A DNA stretch of 64,000 bases from Gemmatimonadota bacterium. Its GTDB lineage: Bacteria > Gemmatimonadota > Gemmatimonadetes > Longimicrobiales > Gaopeijiaceae. Made by a program: the position numbers and the translations under genes. The DNA is taken from positions 620,001 to 684,000 of the forward strand of contig JAWKQO010000002.1 of NCBI GenBank assembly GCA_041390105.1. The letters run 5' to 3'. Shown piece after piece: positions 32,437 through 41,954 of the stretch. The number at the start of each line of letters is the position of its first letter. The stretch's first letter is position 1. The notes beneath the pieces were generated by a model. It made no database searches. It saw only the letters and a program-made list of their open reading frames with translations, and was not told the origin of the DNA.

Positions 32437-33912
32437 ATGGTCGCAGTGGAGCAAACCGCCGGCAGCGTCCGGCGGCGGCGAGGTTGGCGGAATCTGGCCC
32501 TGGCGATGGGCCCGGCCCTGGGTCTTGTGCTCGGTGATCCTGCGCAGGCCTGGAGCCAGGAGGGGCAGGCCCTGGGCTACGCGGAGGCCCTGAGTCGGTC
32601 CCTCGCCTCGGCCGGCACCCTGCGGGCCGCGGAGCTGGACGCCGAGGCCAAGGGACTACAGGCGGATGCCCTGGGGCGCCTGGAAGGTCCGGCGCTCAGC
32701 CTCTCGGGCTTCTCGGGGCGGGTGGCTACGACGCTCAACCTGGATCTGGCGCGCGCGGCGGATGCGTTGGCCCCCGGGGTGGATGGACTAGACCGCCTGG
32801 CACCCGGTCTCGACCCCCTCGGGCTTCCGCGCGTGCTTTCCCGCGACCGCGTCTTCAACCTGGGGTCCGTGGGCCTGGGCGCGAACTGGCCCCTCTACAC
32901 CGGAGGGCGGCTGGACGCACTTCACAAGCTGGCCGAAGGCCGCGCCGAAGAGGCGCGAGCCGAGCGAACCCGCCTGCGCTACGAGCTGTCGACGCAGGTG
33001 GCCGAGCGCTACTTCACGGTACAGTTGGCACGCCAAGCACTGGCGGTGCGGGCCGCGGCCGTCGACGCCATCGCGGGGCATCAGCGCAGCGCCGCTCGCC
33101 TGGAAGAGATCGGACTGATCGCACGGGCGGACCGCTTGCGTGCGGACGTGGCGCTCGACGAGGCGCAGCGCGACCGCTCCGCGGCAGAGAGCGATCTGCA
33201 GCTGGCGACGCTCGCCTTGCGGCGGCTCCTGAACCTCGGGGAGCCGGTGGCGCCGAGCACGCCACTCTTCGTGCACGCGGACCCGGTGGGGACCTTGGAG
33301 GACTTCCTCGAGGTGGGCATGCTGCGGCACCCTGCCTGGAGAACGTTGGCCAGCCTCGAGATGCAGGCCGAGCAAGTGGCCCGCGTGGGTGGCAGCGAGT
33401 TTGCGCCCACAGTGCTGGCCGTGGGGAACTACACGCTCAATCAGAGCACCGACGACACCATCCAACCCGACTGGGTGCTCGGCATCTACGTAGCCTACCC
33501 GCTATTCAGCCGCGTGGATCGATCGCGCACCCGTGAAGCCGCCCGCCTGCAACGGGAGCGCGTCTCCGCCCGTGCCGAGCAGGCTCGCCGCGACGTTCCC
33601 ACGCTCATCGAGAGCCTATGGCGGTCGATGGAGAACGCGCGTACGGAGTTCCTGGCCACGCGCTCCGGGATCGAGTTGGCCCGCGAGAACGTTCACCTGC
33701 AGCGCGTCGCGTTCGAGCAGGCCCAGACAACATCGCAGGAGGTCACCGATGCTCGTCTGACCCAAGCGGCCGCCGAGATCGGACGGTCGCAAGCCGCCTA
33801 TCGCTATGTGCTGGCGCTTGCGCGCTTGTTGGAAGCCACCGGTCAGCCGGAGCGGTTGGCGGAGCTGGCGGCGTCGGCGGAATACCGGCTGGAAGCGGAG
33901 GAATCTCGATGA
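32437..33912 (+). CDS. TolC-family outer-membrane efflux protein
   Basis: 491 aa from ATG 32437 (GGAGCGGAGCGGGG upstream), which places a signal peptide (hydrophobic stretch ending PAQAWSQ) normally; an ATG at 32356 would add 27 atypical residues. The TolC repeat architecture is clear: two long helical halves (ELSTQVAERYFTVQLARQAL, EEIGLIARADRLRADVALDEAQRDR, EQAQTTSQEVTDARLTQAAAEIGRSQAAYRY) and two beta-barrel strands regions (LGSVGLGANWPLYTGGRLD, VLAVGNYTLNQS). It forms the outer-membrane channel of the exporter encoded by the next three genes; its TGA overlaps the HlyD start. Confidence 0.85.
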   Translation: MVAVEQTAGSVRRRRGWRNLALAMGPALGLVLGDPAQAWSQEGQALGYAEALSRSLASAGTLRAAELDAEAKGLQADALGRLEGPALSLSGFSGRVATTLNLDLARAADALAPGVDGLDRLAPGLDPLGLPRVLSRDRVFNLGSVGLGANWPLYTGGRLDALHKLAEGRAEEARAERTRLRYELSTQVAERYFTVQLARQALAVRAAAVDAIAGHQRSAARLEEIGLIARADRLRADVALDEAQRDRSAAESDLQLATLALRRLLNLGEPVAPSTPLFVHADPVGTLEDFLEVGMLRHPAWRTLASLEMQAEQVARVGGSEFAPTVLAVGNYTLNQSTDDTIQPDWVLGIYVAYPLFSRVDRSRTREAARLQRERVSARAEQARRDVPTLIESLWRSMENARTEFLATRSGIELARENVHLQRVAFEQAQTTSQEVTDARLTQAAAEIGRSQAAYRYVLALARLLEATGQPERLAELAASAEYRLEAEESR

Positions 33913-34889
33913 GTCTCGCCATTCCCCGGCGTAGCGCGCTACCGGTGGCGGGCGTCGCGTTCCTCGTGCTGGTAGTCCTCGGTTTTCTGCGGGCCCTGGT
34001 TCCGACCCGACACCCCCTCCAGGGACAGATCGAGGCCCAGGAGATCCACGTTTCGTCGAAGGTCCCCGGACGGGTGGGACAGGTGCTCGTCCGACCCGGA
34101 GACCGCGTCCAGGCCGGCGCTCCCCTGTTCGTACTGGATAGTCCGGAAGTGGAAGCCAAGGTGGAACAGGCACGAGCCGGTCGAGAGGCCGCTGCGGCGG
34201 TCGCGGCCAAGGCCGTTGCCGGCGCTCGTCCCGAGGAGGTCGAGATGGCGCGCCTGACCTTCGAACGGGCCGCGACCGGCGCCGACATCGCGCGCACCAC
34301 CTACGACCGGGTCCAGGCGATGTTCGACCAGGGCGTCGTGGCCAGGCAACGTCGTGACGAGGCGGAGGCGGCCTGGCAGGCCGCCGAACATCAAGCCCAG
34401 GCCGCGCGCGCCCAATACGAGATGGCCATGAGTGGAGCTCGCTCCGAAGATCGCCGCGCAGCGGAAGCGCAGGCCCGCCAGGTCGCGGCCGTGGTGCGGG
34501 AGGCGGAAGTCGCGCTCGCGGAAACGGAAATCCGTGCCCCCGCCGCAGGGGAGGTGGTGCGGGTCCAGATCCAGCCCGGCGAGCTGGCTCCCCAGGGGTT
34601 CCCGGTGGTGACGCTGGTCGACCTGGCCGACGTCTGGGCCGTACTCCATGTGCGGGAGGACGAGCTGGACGGATTCCAGCCAGGGCGGCGGCACCTCGCC
34701 ACGGTCGTTGCCAGTGGTGCGGAGGTCGCCTTCGTGGTGCGGGCCGCCTCTGCGCTGCCGGACTTCGCCACCTGGCGCTCGGCCCGCCCCGGCGGAGTGG
34801 ACCTGCGCACCTTCGAGATCCGGCTCGAACCCGTCACGCCCACCGAGGGGCTGCGCCCCGGGATGAGCGTGTTGTTCGAACGGCCCTGA
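33909..34889 (+). CDS. HlyD-family periplasmic adaptor (membrane fusion protein)
   Basis: 326 aa, starts at ATGA overlap with the TolC gene. One TM helix at about 11-30, then a lipoyl domain half (EIHVSSKVPGRVGQVLVRPGDRVQAGAPLFVLDS), a long alpha-helical hairpin (residues about 80-190), the second lipoyl half (IRAPAAGEVVRVQIQPGELAPQ) and a beta-barrel. Resembles YbhG-type adaptors that link an ABC-2 type permease with TolC. It is followed 4 bases later by the first permease. Confidence 0.85.
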   Translation: MSLAIPRRSALPVAGVAFLVLVVLGFLRALVPTRHPLQGQIEAQEIHVSSKVPGRVGQVLVRPGDRVQAGAPLFVLDSPEVEAKVEQARAGREAAAAVAAKAVAGARPEEVEMARLTFERAATGADIARTTYDRVQAMFDQGVVARQRRDEAEAAWQAAEHQAQAARAQYEMAMSGARSEDRRAAEAQARQVAAVVREAEVALAETEIRAPAAGEVVRVQIQPGELAPQGFPVVTLVDLADVWAVLHVREDELDGFQPGRRHLATVVASGAEVAFVVRAASALPDFATWRSARPGGVDLRTFEIRLEPVTPTEGLRPGMSVLFERP

Positions 34890-34893
34890 GCCC

Positions 34894-36081
34894 ATGACGC
34901 AACCCGGGCCTCTGTGGCACTGGTCCGTCGTGATTCGGCGGGAGCGAGCCCGGTTGGCCCAGGATCGATGGGACCTCGCGATGTTGACCTGGATCCCGCT
35001 CCTCGTCAGCGGGCTCACCTGGTGGATCTTCGCCGCGGGTGTGCCACGCGACCTGCCCGTCGCCGTGGTGGACGAGGACCGCAGTAGCGCGTCGCGCACG
35101 CTGGCGAGGATGGTCGCGGCAGCACCAGGGGTCGACGTGGCGGAGGTCGACCCCGCTCTGCCCGCGGCGATGGGAGCCCTACGCGAACGACGCGCCTACG
35201 GCGTGCTCATCTTTCCTTCGGGTCTGGAGCGCGACCTCGTCGGCGGACGATCCGCCACGGTGCATTGGATCTACAACGGTCAGTTCGCCACGCACGGGGG
35301 CCTCCTTTCGCGGGACCTGCGCACTGCGGTGGCGACTGCCTCGGCCGGGATCGAGCTGCTGGCGCGCGAGAAGCGGGGCGCCTCCGTTCCTGAAGCAGAA
35401 GCCCACTTCGAACCTGTCCGCCTCCGACTGGCCTCCCTCTTCAACGAGGGGGGAAACTACGAAGCGTTCCTGGGCCTGGCCCTGATTCCGGCCTTGCTGC
35501 AGATCTTCGTGACGCTCGCGGCGGTCTCTGCCATCGGACGGGAGCTCAAGGCTGGAACGGTTCCCGCGTGGCTGGCCGCAGGGGGGGGGCGCTGGAGCAT
35601 CGCTTTGCTGGGCAAGCTTTCGGTCCCGGCCGTGGCGTTCGCGGCCCATGCAGCCATCTTCCTCTGCTTCTTCACCTGGGTGCGGGGGTGGAGGATCGAA
35701 GGAAGTCTGACCGGTGTTGCGGTGGGACTCACACTGCTCATCGTCGCGCACCTGGCGATCGGCGCCCTGCTGGTAGGGGCCACGCTCCACCTTCGCGTGG
35801 CCCTCGCGCTGGCCGCCTTCGTCACAGCGCCCGCGTTCGCATACTCCGGGCAGGGCTTCCCGCTGCTCTCCATGCCCCTCCTCGCTCGTGTCTGGGCGGA
35901 GGCCCTGCCGCTCACGCACTACCTTCAGGCGCAAGGACGCTATTGGCTGGCGGGGGCACCGCTGTGGTACGGATGGGGCCCCCTTTCCGCCCTGTCGGTG
36001 CAGGCCGGGGCCTTCGGGGTGTTGGGGTGGTGGCTTCTACGCAGGCGCGCCGCGACGCCCGACGCCTGGGGGCGGACGTGA
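34894..36081 (+). CDS. ABC-2 type permease, first copy
   Basis: 395 aa. Topology is one N-terminal TM helix (about 30-48), a large periplasmic loop (about 50-180, DLPVAVVDEDRSSASRTLARMV), then five TM helices (about 190-385), the layout of the YbhS/YhhJ permeases. DEDRSS and its pattern also occur in the second permease (VDQDGSGLSRQ). Its GTGA end overlaps the next gene. Exported substrate unknown. Confidence 0.78.
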   Translation: MTQPGPLWHWSVVIRRERARLAQDRWDLAMLTWIPLLVSGLTWWIFAAGVPRDLPVAVVDEDRSSASRTLARMVAAAPGVDVAEVDPALPAAMGALRERRAYGVLIFPSGLERDLVGGRSATVHWIYNGQFATHGGLLSRDLRTAVATASAGIELLAREKRGASVPEAEAHFEPVRLRLASLFNEGGNYEAFLGLALIPALLQIFVTLAAVSAIGRELKAGTVPAWLAAGGGRWSIALLGKLSVPAVAFAAHAAIFLCFFTWVRGWRIEGSLTGVAVGLTLLIVAHLAIGALLVGATLHLRVALALAAFVTAPAFAYSGQGFPLLSMPLLARVWAEALPLTHYLQAQGRYWLAGAPLWYGWGPLSALSVQAGAFGVLGWWLLRRRAATPDAWGRT

Positions 36082-37253
36082 GCGGGCCGTCTGTGACGGT
36101 CGCAACTCAGATCGCGCGGGGTTTCCGTACCACGTGGCGGGCGATCGCCTCCGACTTTGGTGCGCTTACACTGCTCTTCGGGGGCGGCCTGATCTACTCG
36201 TTCTTCTACCCCTTGCCCTACCGAGGGGAATCGGTGCGTGCCGTACCGGTGGCCGTGGTCGATCAGGACGGAAGTGGCCTCTCCCGCCAGATCACCCGGC
36301 TGGTCGATGCGCATCCGCTGGTGGAGGTGAGGAGCGTCACGGTGGATCCCATCGAGGCCCGGCAGTTGCTTTGGAAGGGCGCCATCGCAGGTTTCCTGAC
36401 CCTACCCCGAGGGATGCAGGCCACGGTGCTGGCGGGTCGGTCCGTCGAGGTCGAGGTGGCCGGCAACGGGCTCTATATGCTGCTGAACAAGGCGGCCCTC
36501 ACCGGAATGGCCGAGGCGGTGGGCGCGGTCTCGGCTGGCGTGGAGCTCAAACGCCTGGCGCGGTCGGCGCCGCTCCCCGCGCAGGCCCTGGCCGCTCGGG
36601 AGCCGCTCCACCTCAACACGGTCGCCGTCTACAACGTGCGCGAGGGCTACGGCTCCTACCTCGTCCCAGGCGTGGCCGTGCTCATCGTGCAGCAGACGCT
36701 CCTCATCGCCATCGCGCTGATGATCGGAACCTGGGTCGAGCGGGGCAGCGCTCCCTTCGAGCCCTCGACGGGAAGCTTTCTGGGCGTCCTGTTGGCATTC
36801 ACCTCGGTCGGATTCCTGAACAGTCTCTACTTCGGCGGGTTCGTCATGTGGGCGCACGGGTACGGCCGCGGTGGGAACCCGGGGGGCCTCCTGGCCTTCG
36901 CCCTCTTGTACGCTCTCGCAGTCGCCTCCCTGGGCATGCTCATCGGGCTTCGCTTCCGAACGCGCGAGCGCAGTGTTCAGCTGCTGTTGGCCACCGCGAT
37001 CCCCGCCCTCTTCCTGTCGGGGCTCCCATGGCCCGCCGAAGCGTTGCCGGCTCCCCTGCGACTCCTGCGCTGGGCCATTCCCTCGACGGCCGGCATCGAA
37101 GGGCAGATTGCCCTGAATCAGATGGGTGCAGGCCTGGCCGAGGTCGGGCCCGAGATCCTGGTGTTGTTCCTGATCCTGCTCGGCTCCTCGGCCCGCGGCT
37201 TGGCGCGCTGGAAGGAGCACCCCCTCACGCGGCAATCGGGGGCGTCGCGCTGA
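36078..37253 (+). CDS. ABC-2 type permease, second copy
   Basis: 391 aa, GTG start at 36078 inside a GTGA overlap with the preceding permease. Same topology as its neighbour: one TM helix near 27-44, periplasmic loop with AVPVAVVDQDGSGLSRQ, and five TM helices in the C-terminal half. The pair probably forms a heterodimer. No nucleotide-binding domain gene is in the operon; the ABC-F gene that follows is a soluble ribosome-type protein and not its partner. The ATPase must be supplied from elsewhere or be absent, as in some similar four-gene operons of Bacteroidota (from memory). Confidence 0.78.
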   Translation: MSGPSVTVATQIARGFRTTWRAIASDFGALTLLFGGGLIYSFFYPLPYRGESVRAVPVAVVDQDGSGLSRQITRLVDAHPLVEVRSVTVDPIEARQLLWKGAIAGFLTLPRGMQATVLAGRSVEVEVAGNGLYMLLNKAALTGMAEAVGAVSAGVELKRLARSAPLPAQALAAREPLHLNTVAVYNVREGYGSYLVPGVAVLIVQQTLLIAIALMIGTWVERGSAPFEPSTGSFLGVLLAFTSVGFLNSLYFGGFVMWAHGYGRGGNPGGLLAFALLYALAVASLGMLIGLRFRTRERSVQLLLATAIPALFLSGLPWPAEALPAPLRLLRWAIPSTAGIEGQIALNQMGAGLAEVGPEILVLFLILLGSSARGLARWKEHPLTRQSGASR

Positions 37254-37390
37254 GCGACGGCGGAGGGGTGCACACCCAGGGCCAGGCGGTCGTGTAGACG
37301 CGCCCAGTTGAGCTGCCGTGCCTTCCACCAACCGGTCTTCCGAGCCATCATTCCCACTCGGACTCCTCCTCGGCAGCGGCTGCGGTACTC

Positions 37391-39316
37391 GTGATCTCCG
37401 TCTCCAACCTTTCCAAATCGTACGGCGAGCGAACCCTGTTTTCCGGGGCCTCCTTCCAACTGAACCCAGGCGAGCGCTACGGGCTGGTGGGGGCCAACGG
37501 GTCAGGGAAGACCACGTTGTTGTCCATCCTCGCCGGGGATCTGGAGGCGGACGGCGGCACAGTCTCGGTTCCCAAGCGCCTGCACCTGGGCGTGCTTCGG
37601 CAGGACCAGTTCCTGTACGAGGACGAGCAGATCCTGGAAGTGGCCATGATGGGCAACCCGGAGCTGTGGGACGCCATCGTGGAGAAGGAAGCTCTCCTGG
37701 CCCGCGCGCACGAGCACTTCGATGCGGAGCGCTTCTCGGAGCTGGAGGACGTGGTCCAGCGTCACGACGGGTATGCCGCCGAGGCGCGCGCCGCCGTGAT
37801 TCTGGAGGGGCTGGGCTTCCCGACCGACGTGCACCGCAACCCGCTCTCCACATTGTCCGGTGGGTTCAAGCTACGCGTGCTGCTCGCTCAGGTTCTGGCC
37901 AGCAACCCGGACGTACTGCTCCTGGACGAGCCCACCAACCACTTGGACATCCTCTCCATCCGGTGGTTGGAAAAGTTCATGCGGGACTTCTCCGGACCCG
38001 TGGTGGTGATCTCCCACGATCACCGGTTCCTCGACGCGGTGTCCACTCACATCCTGGACGTGGACTACGAGACCATCACGCTCTATCCGGGGAACTACAC
38101 CACCTTCCTCGCCGCCAAGCAGGAGGAGCGGGAGCGACGAGAGAAGGGCATCGCCAGTCGCGAGAAGGAGATCGCACACCACCAGGACTTCGTGGATCGG
38201 TTCCGCGCCAAAGCCAGCAAGGCGCGCCAGGCCCAGAGCAAGCTGAAGCTCATCGAGAAGCGGGCGGCCGCCCTCGAGGCGCTACCGGGCAGCTCCCGTC
38301 GCTACCCTGCCTTCGCCTTCGAGCAGGTGCGTCCGAGCGGCCGCGAGGTGCTGGAGGTTCGTGGCCTCCGCAAGGCATACGGAAGCAAGCAGGTCCTCGC
38401 CGGAGTGGATCTCCAGGTGAAGCGAGGAGATCGCCTGGCCATCATGGGGGCCAACGGCATCGGGAAGTCGACGCTGCTCAAGATCGTCATGGGTGAATTG
38501 GAGGCCGACGGGGGAAGCGTGACCTGGGGCTATGAGACCCACCCTGGCTACTTCGCTCAGGACCACCACGAACAGTTCGAGAATCCCACGCACACTGCCG
38601 AGGGTTGGATCTCGGGGTTCTGCCCGGGCAAGGACATCGGGTACGTGCGCGGGCAGTTGGGTCGGGTGCTGTTTTCGGGAGACGAGGTCAAGAAGAAGCT
38701 GGAAGCGCTGTCGGGCGGCGAGGCAGCGCGCCTCGTATTCTGCAGGCTGGCCATCCAGCGACCCAACGTGCTCGTGCTGGACGAGCCCACCAATCACCTC
38801 GATCTGGAGTCGATCGAGGCCCTGGTCGACGCCTTGGAGCGCTATGAAGGGACCGTGATCCTGGTCTCCCACGACCGCTGGTTCGTCAGCCGCATCGCGA
38901 CACGCATCGTGGAGATCAAGCCTGGCGAGATCAGAGACTACAACGGCACCTACGAGGAGTACGTGCACGCCTGCGGCGACGATCACCTGGATGTCGATAC
39001 GGTGGTTCTCAAGGCCAAGCGGGAGAAGAAGACCCAGGCCCGGAGCCGCACCCAACCGGAGCGCGCCCAGCCTTCGGCTGAGCGCCGGCCGGCGCGGCTG
39101 GTGACCGAGGAGCGGGACGCCGTGACCGGCCGCATCGAAGCGGCGGAGGCCCGCCTCAGCGAGATCGAGTCCACGTTCGCAGACCCGGAGACGTACGCGC
39201 GCCGCGCACCGGAAGAGGTGCGTCTGCTCGACGAAGAGCGCCAGGCCTTGAAACGGGACGTGGAACGCCTGTTGGCCCAGTGGGAGCTGCTGGAACGAGA
39301 GCTCACGGAGTCGTAG
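37391..39316 (+). CDS. ABC-F family ATPase (YbiT/Uup-like)
   Basis: 641 aa, GTG start at 37391. Two ATPase cassettes in one chain without TM helices: Walker A GANGSGKTT and GANGIGKST, signatures LSGGFKLR and LSGGEAARL, Walker B LLLDEPTNHLD and LVLDEPTNHLD. The linker between them (residues about 240-300, Lys/Arg-rich) and the C-terminal coiled coil (residues 550-640, EAAEARLSEIESTFAD, LLDEERQALKRDVERLL) are typical. Family members act on the ribosome in translation elongation or antibiotic protection. The resistance-type linker is not obvious, so a housekeeping role is more likely. Confidence 0.85.
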   Translation: MISVSNLSKSYGERTLFSGASFQLNPGERYGLVGANGSGKTTLLSILAGDLEADGGTVSVPKRLHLGVLRQDQFLYEDEQILEVAMMGNPELWDAIVEKEALLARAHEHFDAERFSELEDVVQRHDGYAAEARAAVILEGLGFPTDVHRNPLSTLSGGFKLRVLLAQVLASNPDVLLLDEPTNHLDILSIRWLEKFMRDFSGPVVVISHDHRFLDAVSTHILDVDYETITLYPGNYTTFLAAKQEERERREKGIASREKEIAHHQDFVDRFRAKASKARQAQSKLKLIEKRAAALEALPGSSRRYPAFAFEQVRPSGREVLEVRGLRKAYGSKQVLAGVDLQVKRGDRLAIMGANGIGKSTLLKIVMGELEADGGSVTWGYETHPGYFAQDHHEQFENPTHTAEGWISGFCPGKDIGYVRGQLGRVLFSGDEVKKKLEALSGGEAARLVFCRLAIQRPNVLVLDEPTNHLDLESIEALVDALERYEGTVILVSHDRWFVSRIATRIVEIKPGEIRDYNGTYEEYVHACGDDHLDVDTVVLKAKREKKTQARSRTQPERAQPSAERRPARLVTEERDAVTGRIEAAEARLSEIESTFADPETYARRAPEEVRLLDEERQALKRDVERLLAQWELLERELTES

Positions 39317-39411
39317 ACGGCCCAGTCCTTGCAGCTAGGCTGCGCACAGGTGCATGTTCGCACCATGATCGCCCCGAGTCCCCCGCTGTGCGCGCCCACT
39401 GGAGTGTTCCG

Positions 39412-40338
39412 ATGAAGGCCTTTGCCAGCCTGCTATTCCTGCTGGGAGTAGCGAACCCGCTCGTGGCCCAACAGGAGCCCGACGAGGAACCGCAGGTCAC
39501 CGACGAAGCCGTCGAGGCGTGGATCCGTGAGTTCGAGTCCTCGCTCACCTACCAGACTGGCGCGGTCGTCATCGGGGGCGGAATCGCGACCCTCGACGTT
39601 CCCGAGGCATTCCGCTTCCTGGGCCCCGAAGATGCGCGCCGACTTCTGGTCGAGGGCTGGGGGAATCCTCCGATGGATCCGCCTCTCGGCGTCCTGGTGC
39701 CTGCCGATCAGAGCCCAATGTCCGACGAGGGTTGGGCCGTGATCGTGACCTATGACGAGGATGGCTACGTCGAGGACGACGATGCCGCTGGTCTGGATTA
39801 CGGCGAGCTGCTGAGTGAGATGCAGCAGGACACCAAAGACGCCAATGGGGATCGGATCCGGGCCGGCTACGATCCCATCGAGCTGGTCGGATGGGCGGCT
39901 CCACCCCACTACGACGCCAGCGAGCACAAGATCTACTGGGCGAAAGAGCTCGCCTTCGGTGAATCCTCCGAGCACACACTCAACTACAATATCCGCGTCC
40001 TGGGACGTAGAGGTGTGTTGGTGATGAATGCGGTGGCTGGCATGTCGCAGCTGGAGTCCGTCGCGACCGACATGCAGTCCGTGATGGGCTTCGTGGCTTT
40101 CAACGACGGACATCGCTACTCCGACTTCGTCCCAGGTGCCGACAAAGTGGCGGCCTACGGCATCGGAGCGCTGGTGGCCGGCAAGGTGGCGGCCAAGGTC
40201 GGCCTCTTCAAGTTCATCGTGGCTGGTCTGGTAGCGGCGAAGAAGCTCGTCGTGGTGGCTTTTCTGGCGGTTGCCGCCTTCTTCAAGCGGCTCTTCGGGC
40301 GGAAGACGGGGGAGGGAGCCGCGGGGACCGCGTCCTGA
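39412..40338 (+). CDS. DUF2167 membrane protein
   Basis: 308 aa from ATG 39412; an upstream start would add residues without signal character. Signal peptide MKAFASLLFLLGVANPLVAQQ, an acidic DEEP region, the DUF2167 core (ANIDVPEA-like IATLDVPEAFRFLGPEDARRLLVEGWGNPP, GWAVIVTYDEDGYV, GYDPIELVGWAAPPHYDAS, YNIRVLGRRGVLVMNAVA) and one or two C-terminal TM helices (about 235-300) ending in a basic tail (KRLFGRKTG). The family is widespread and uncharacterised; the fold is anchored outside the membrane. Confidence 0.8.
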   Translation: MKAFASLLFLLGVANPLVAQQEPDEEPQVTDEAVEAWIREFESSLTYQTGAVVIGGGIATLDVPEAFRFLGPEDARRLLVEGWGNPPMDPPLGVLVPADQSPMSDEGWAVIVTYDEDGYVEDDDAAGLDYGELLSEMQQDTKDANGDRIRAGYDPIELVGWAAPPHYDASEHKIYWAKELAFGESSEHTLNYNIRVLGRRGVLVMNAVAGMSQLESVATDMQSVMGFVAFNDGHRYSDFVPGADKVAAYGIGALVAGKVAAKVGLFKFIVAGLVAAKKLVVVAFLAVAAFFKRLFGRKTGEGAAGTAS

Positions 40339-40344
40339 CGGTGG

Positions 40345-40374
40345 CGGGAGCGAGTCCGCAGCGGCTCGCTCCCG
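40345..40374. terminator. Stem-loop downstream of DUF2167 gene
   Basis: A 10-bp perfect stem (40345-40354 with 40365-40374) with a 10-base loop lies 7 bases after the stop. A second stem follows. No T-run, so both are GC-only terminators for the convergent genes at best. Confidence 0.45.
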
Positions 40375-40409
40375 GCGGGACGGCGGACAGGCGCTCCAGA
40401 GCGCGGCGA

Positions 40410-40441
40410 GCGGGCCCCGGGGCCTGCTGCCCGGGGCCCGC
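40410..40441. terminator. 12-bp GC stem next to the minus-strand stop
   Basis: GCGGGCCCCGGG (40410-40421) pairs with CCCGGGGCCCGC (40430-40441) around an 8-base loop, ending 6 bases from the stop of the beta-propeller gene on the minus strand. Likely a terminator for that gene. Confidence 0.5.
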
Positions 40442-40447
40442 AGTCGT

Positions 40448-41608
40448 TCAGAAGGCGACCAACCCGTTGGCGCCTGCGGGAAGCCCCGCCACACCGCCGG
40501 GGAACGTGGACAGGCTCCCTTGCGGTCCGACCCGGTGGCTGGTGATCTCGTGGCTGCCGCTGTTCAAGACATACAGGTAGCGGCCACCGCGGTTCAGAGC
40601 CATGTCGATGGGTCCGGCGCCCGTCAGCGCCGCTGCGGAGGCGTGCAGCTGCGCGGCCCCGCTGGGGGAGATCGCATACGAGGACACCGTGCCGGTTCCC
40701 GCGTTGGTGACGTATGCGAAACGGCTGTTGGGAGTCACCACGACCCAGCAAGCGGCCGTCTCTCCGGTAGGCACTGCGGCACTGACGACCTCGAGCGTCG
40801 CGGCCGAGACGACGCGGTAGGACGACAGGGTGCTGGCACCGGCTGCACCGCCAAAGGCCTCGGAGACGAAGAGGTTGCCGCGAGCGTCGAAGGCGAACCC
40901 GAACGGCGTCTGTCCGGGGCTGTCGATCACAGAGGCGCTGCCCAGCGTTCCGTCGGGGAGCACCGGAAAGCTCACCAGACGATTGGTCGCCTTTTCCGTG
41001 ACCACCAACGTACGCCCGTCGGGTGAGAACGACACCTGCGCGGCACCGACCGACGGTGCGCTCAATGCGCGGGTCGACCCTGGAATGGGGGTGAGCCGTC
41101 CATCCTCGTCCAGCCGGAAGCCACTCACGTTCTCGGGGCTACCCGCGTTGAGTACGTACACCAGGGACCCGTGCTGCGTCACGCTCACGGGTCGCACGCC
41201 GCCAGAGGGCTCCAGGTCTGTGCGCGTGGGCTCGGCGCCGCGGAGATCGAAGGCGGAGACGTCATTGCTACCTGCATTGACGACCAGCAGGCGGCGGTGG
41301 TTCGCGGAGAGATGCATACCTCCCTGGTTTCCAAGCCCAGCGCCGGTGCCGAGACCGCCGGTCGCGAACGCGCCCTCGAAGGACAAGCCGCCATCGGATC
41401 CGACGGAATAGAGCCACAGCTCATTGCCGGCGGCCGCATTGCTGGCGGTCAGCACCGCTCCGCTCGCGATTGCGGCGCCTGGTCCTGCAGAGGCCGTCGT
41501 GAGGGGTAGGTCAGCGCCATCGGGGGCGGTCGGATCTGCCCCGCGATCGCAGGCCACCAACCCCAAGGCGGCCACGAGTCCGAACAGTGCACGAGATCGA
41601 GTCAACAT
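40448..41608 (-). CDS. Exported beta-propeller lipoprotein (lactonase/YncE-like)
   Basis: 386 aa from 41608. The leader MLTRSRALFGLVAALGLVAC has a lipobox Cys20. The mature part is a seven-bladed propeller with repeated blades (NHRRLLVVNAGSNDVSAFDL, GSLVYVLNAGSPENVSGFRL, GRTLVVTEKATNRLVSFPV, RFAYVTNAGTGTVSSYAI, GRYLYVLNSGSHEITSHRV), the 6-phosphogluconolactonase-like type. No active-site set is obvious, so it may be a scaffold or a lactonase. It is divergent from the TolB-amidohydrolase gene. Confidence 0.75.
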   Translation of the reverse strand: MLTRSRALFGLVAALGLVACDRGADPTAPDGADLPLTTASAGPGAAIASGAVLTASNAAAGNELWLYSVGSDGGLSFEGAFATGGLGTGAGLGNQGGMHLSANHRRLLVVNAGSNDVSAFDLRGAEPTRTDLEPSGGVRPVSVTQHGSLVYVLNAGSPENVSGFRLDEDGRLTPIPGSTRALSAPSVGAAQVSFSPDGRTLVVTEKATNRLVSFPVLPDGTLGSASVIDSPGQTPFGFAFDARGNLFVSEAFGGAAGASTLSSYRVVSAATLEVVSAAVPTGETAACWVVVTPNSRFAYVTNAGTGTVSSYAISPSGAAQLHASAAALTGAGPIDMALNRGGRYLYVLNSGSHEITSHRVGPQGSLSTFPGGVAGLPAGANGLVAF

Positions 41609-41954
41609 TCCGCGTTCTCCAGAGGATGGAAGTGAGAGTTCGGGCCGCTCTGGAGCGCAACCGCGATGCCTGGAGCCGAAGCTGGGCGGACGCCCCCCGG
41701 AACTCCGCTCCGCGCCTGGGTTCTCGTCAGGTTGGTGGGCCAAGCCGGGGCACCGGCGCAGCGTTCCAGAGAACGTCCAGGACTCGACCCTCCCGTTCGC
41801 TGCAACAGGGCGGAGCGTGGCGTCTCGGCGCGCGCGGTCACACCGCGGCTGTGCTTGCCCTGGCGCGGGAAGTGAGTACCGCCGAAGATGGCCTGCACCC
41901 CGGGCCCCTTCGCGGGGACCTCGCCCACCGTCCGATACCGAACACGAGCGTGCC
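41609..41954. other. 346-base divergent intergenic region
   Basis: The longest gene-free stretch in the window, between the two divergent genes. It is GC-rich without a convincing promoter, repeat or RNA. The short word GGAAGTGAG occurs twice (41629 and 41869 regions). No coding frame with a ribosome site was found. It presumably holds both promoters. Confidence 0.5.

Noticed and set aside
37391..39316. ABC-F gene as the missing ATPase of the upstream exporter
   Set aside because: Its two fused cassettes, linker and C-terminal coiled coil are those of ABC-F translation factors, and it has a separate start 137 bases downstream.
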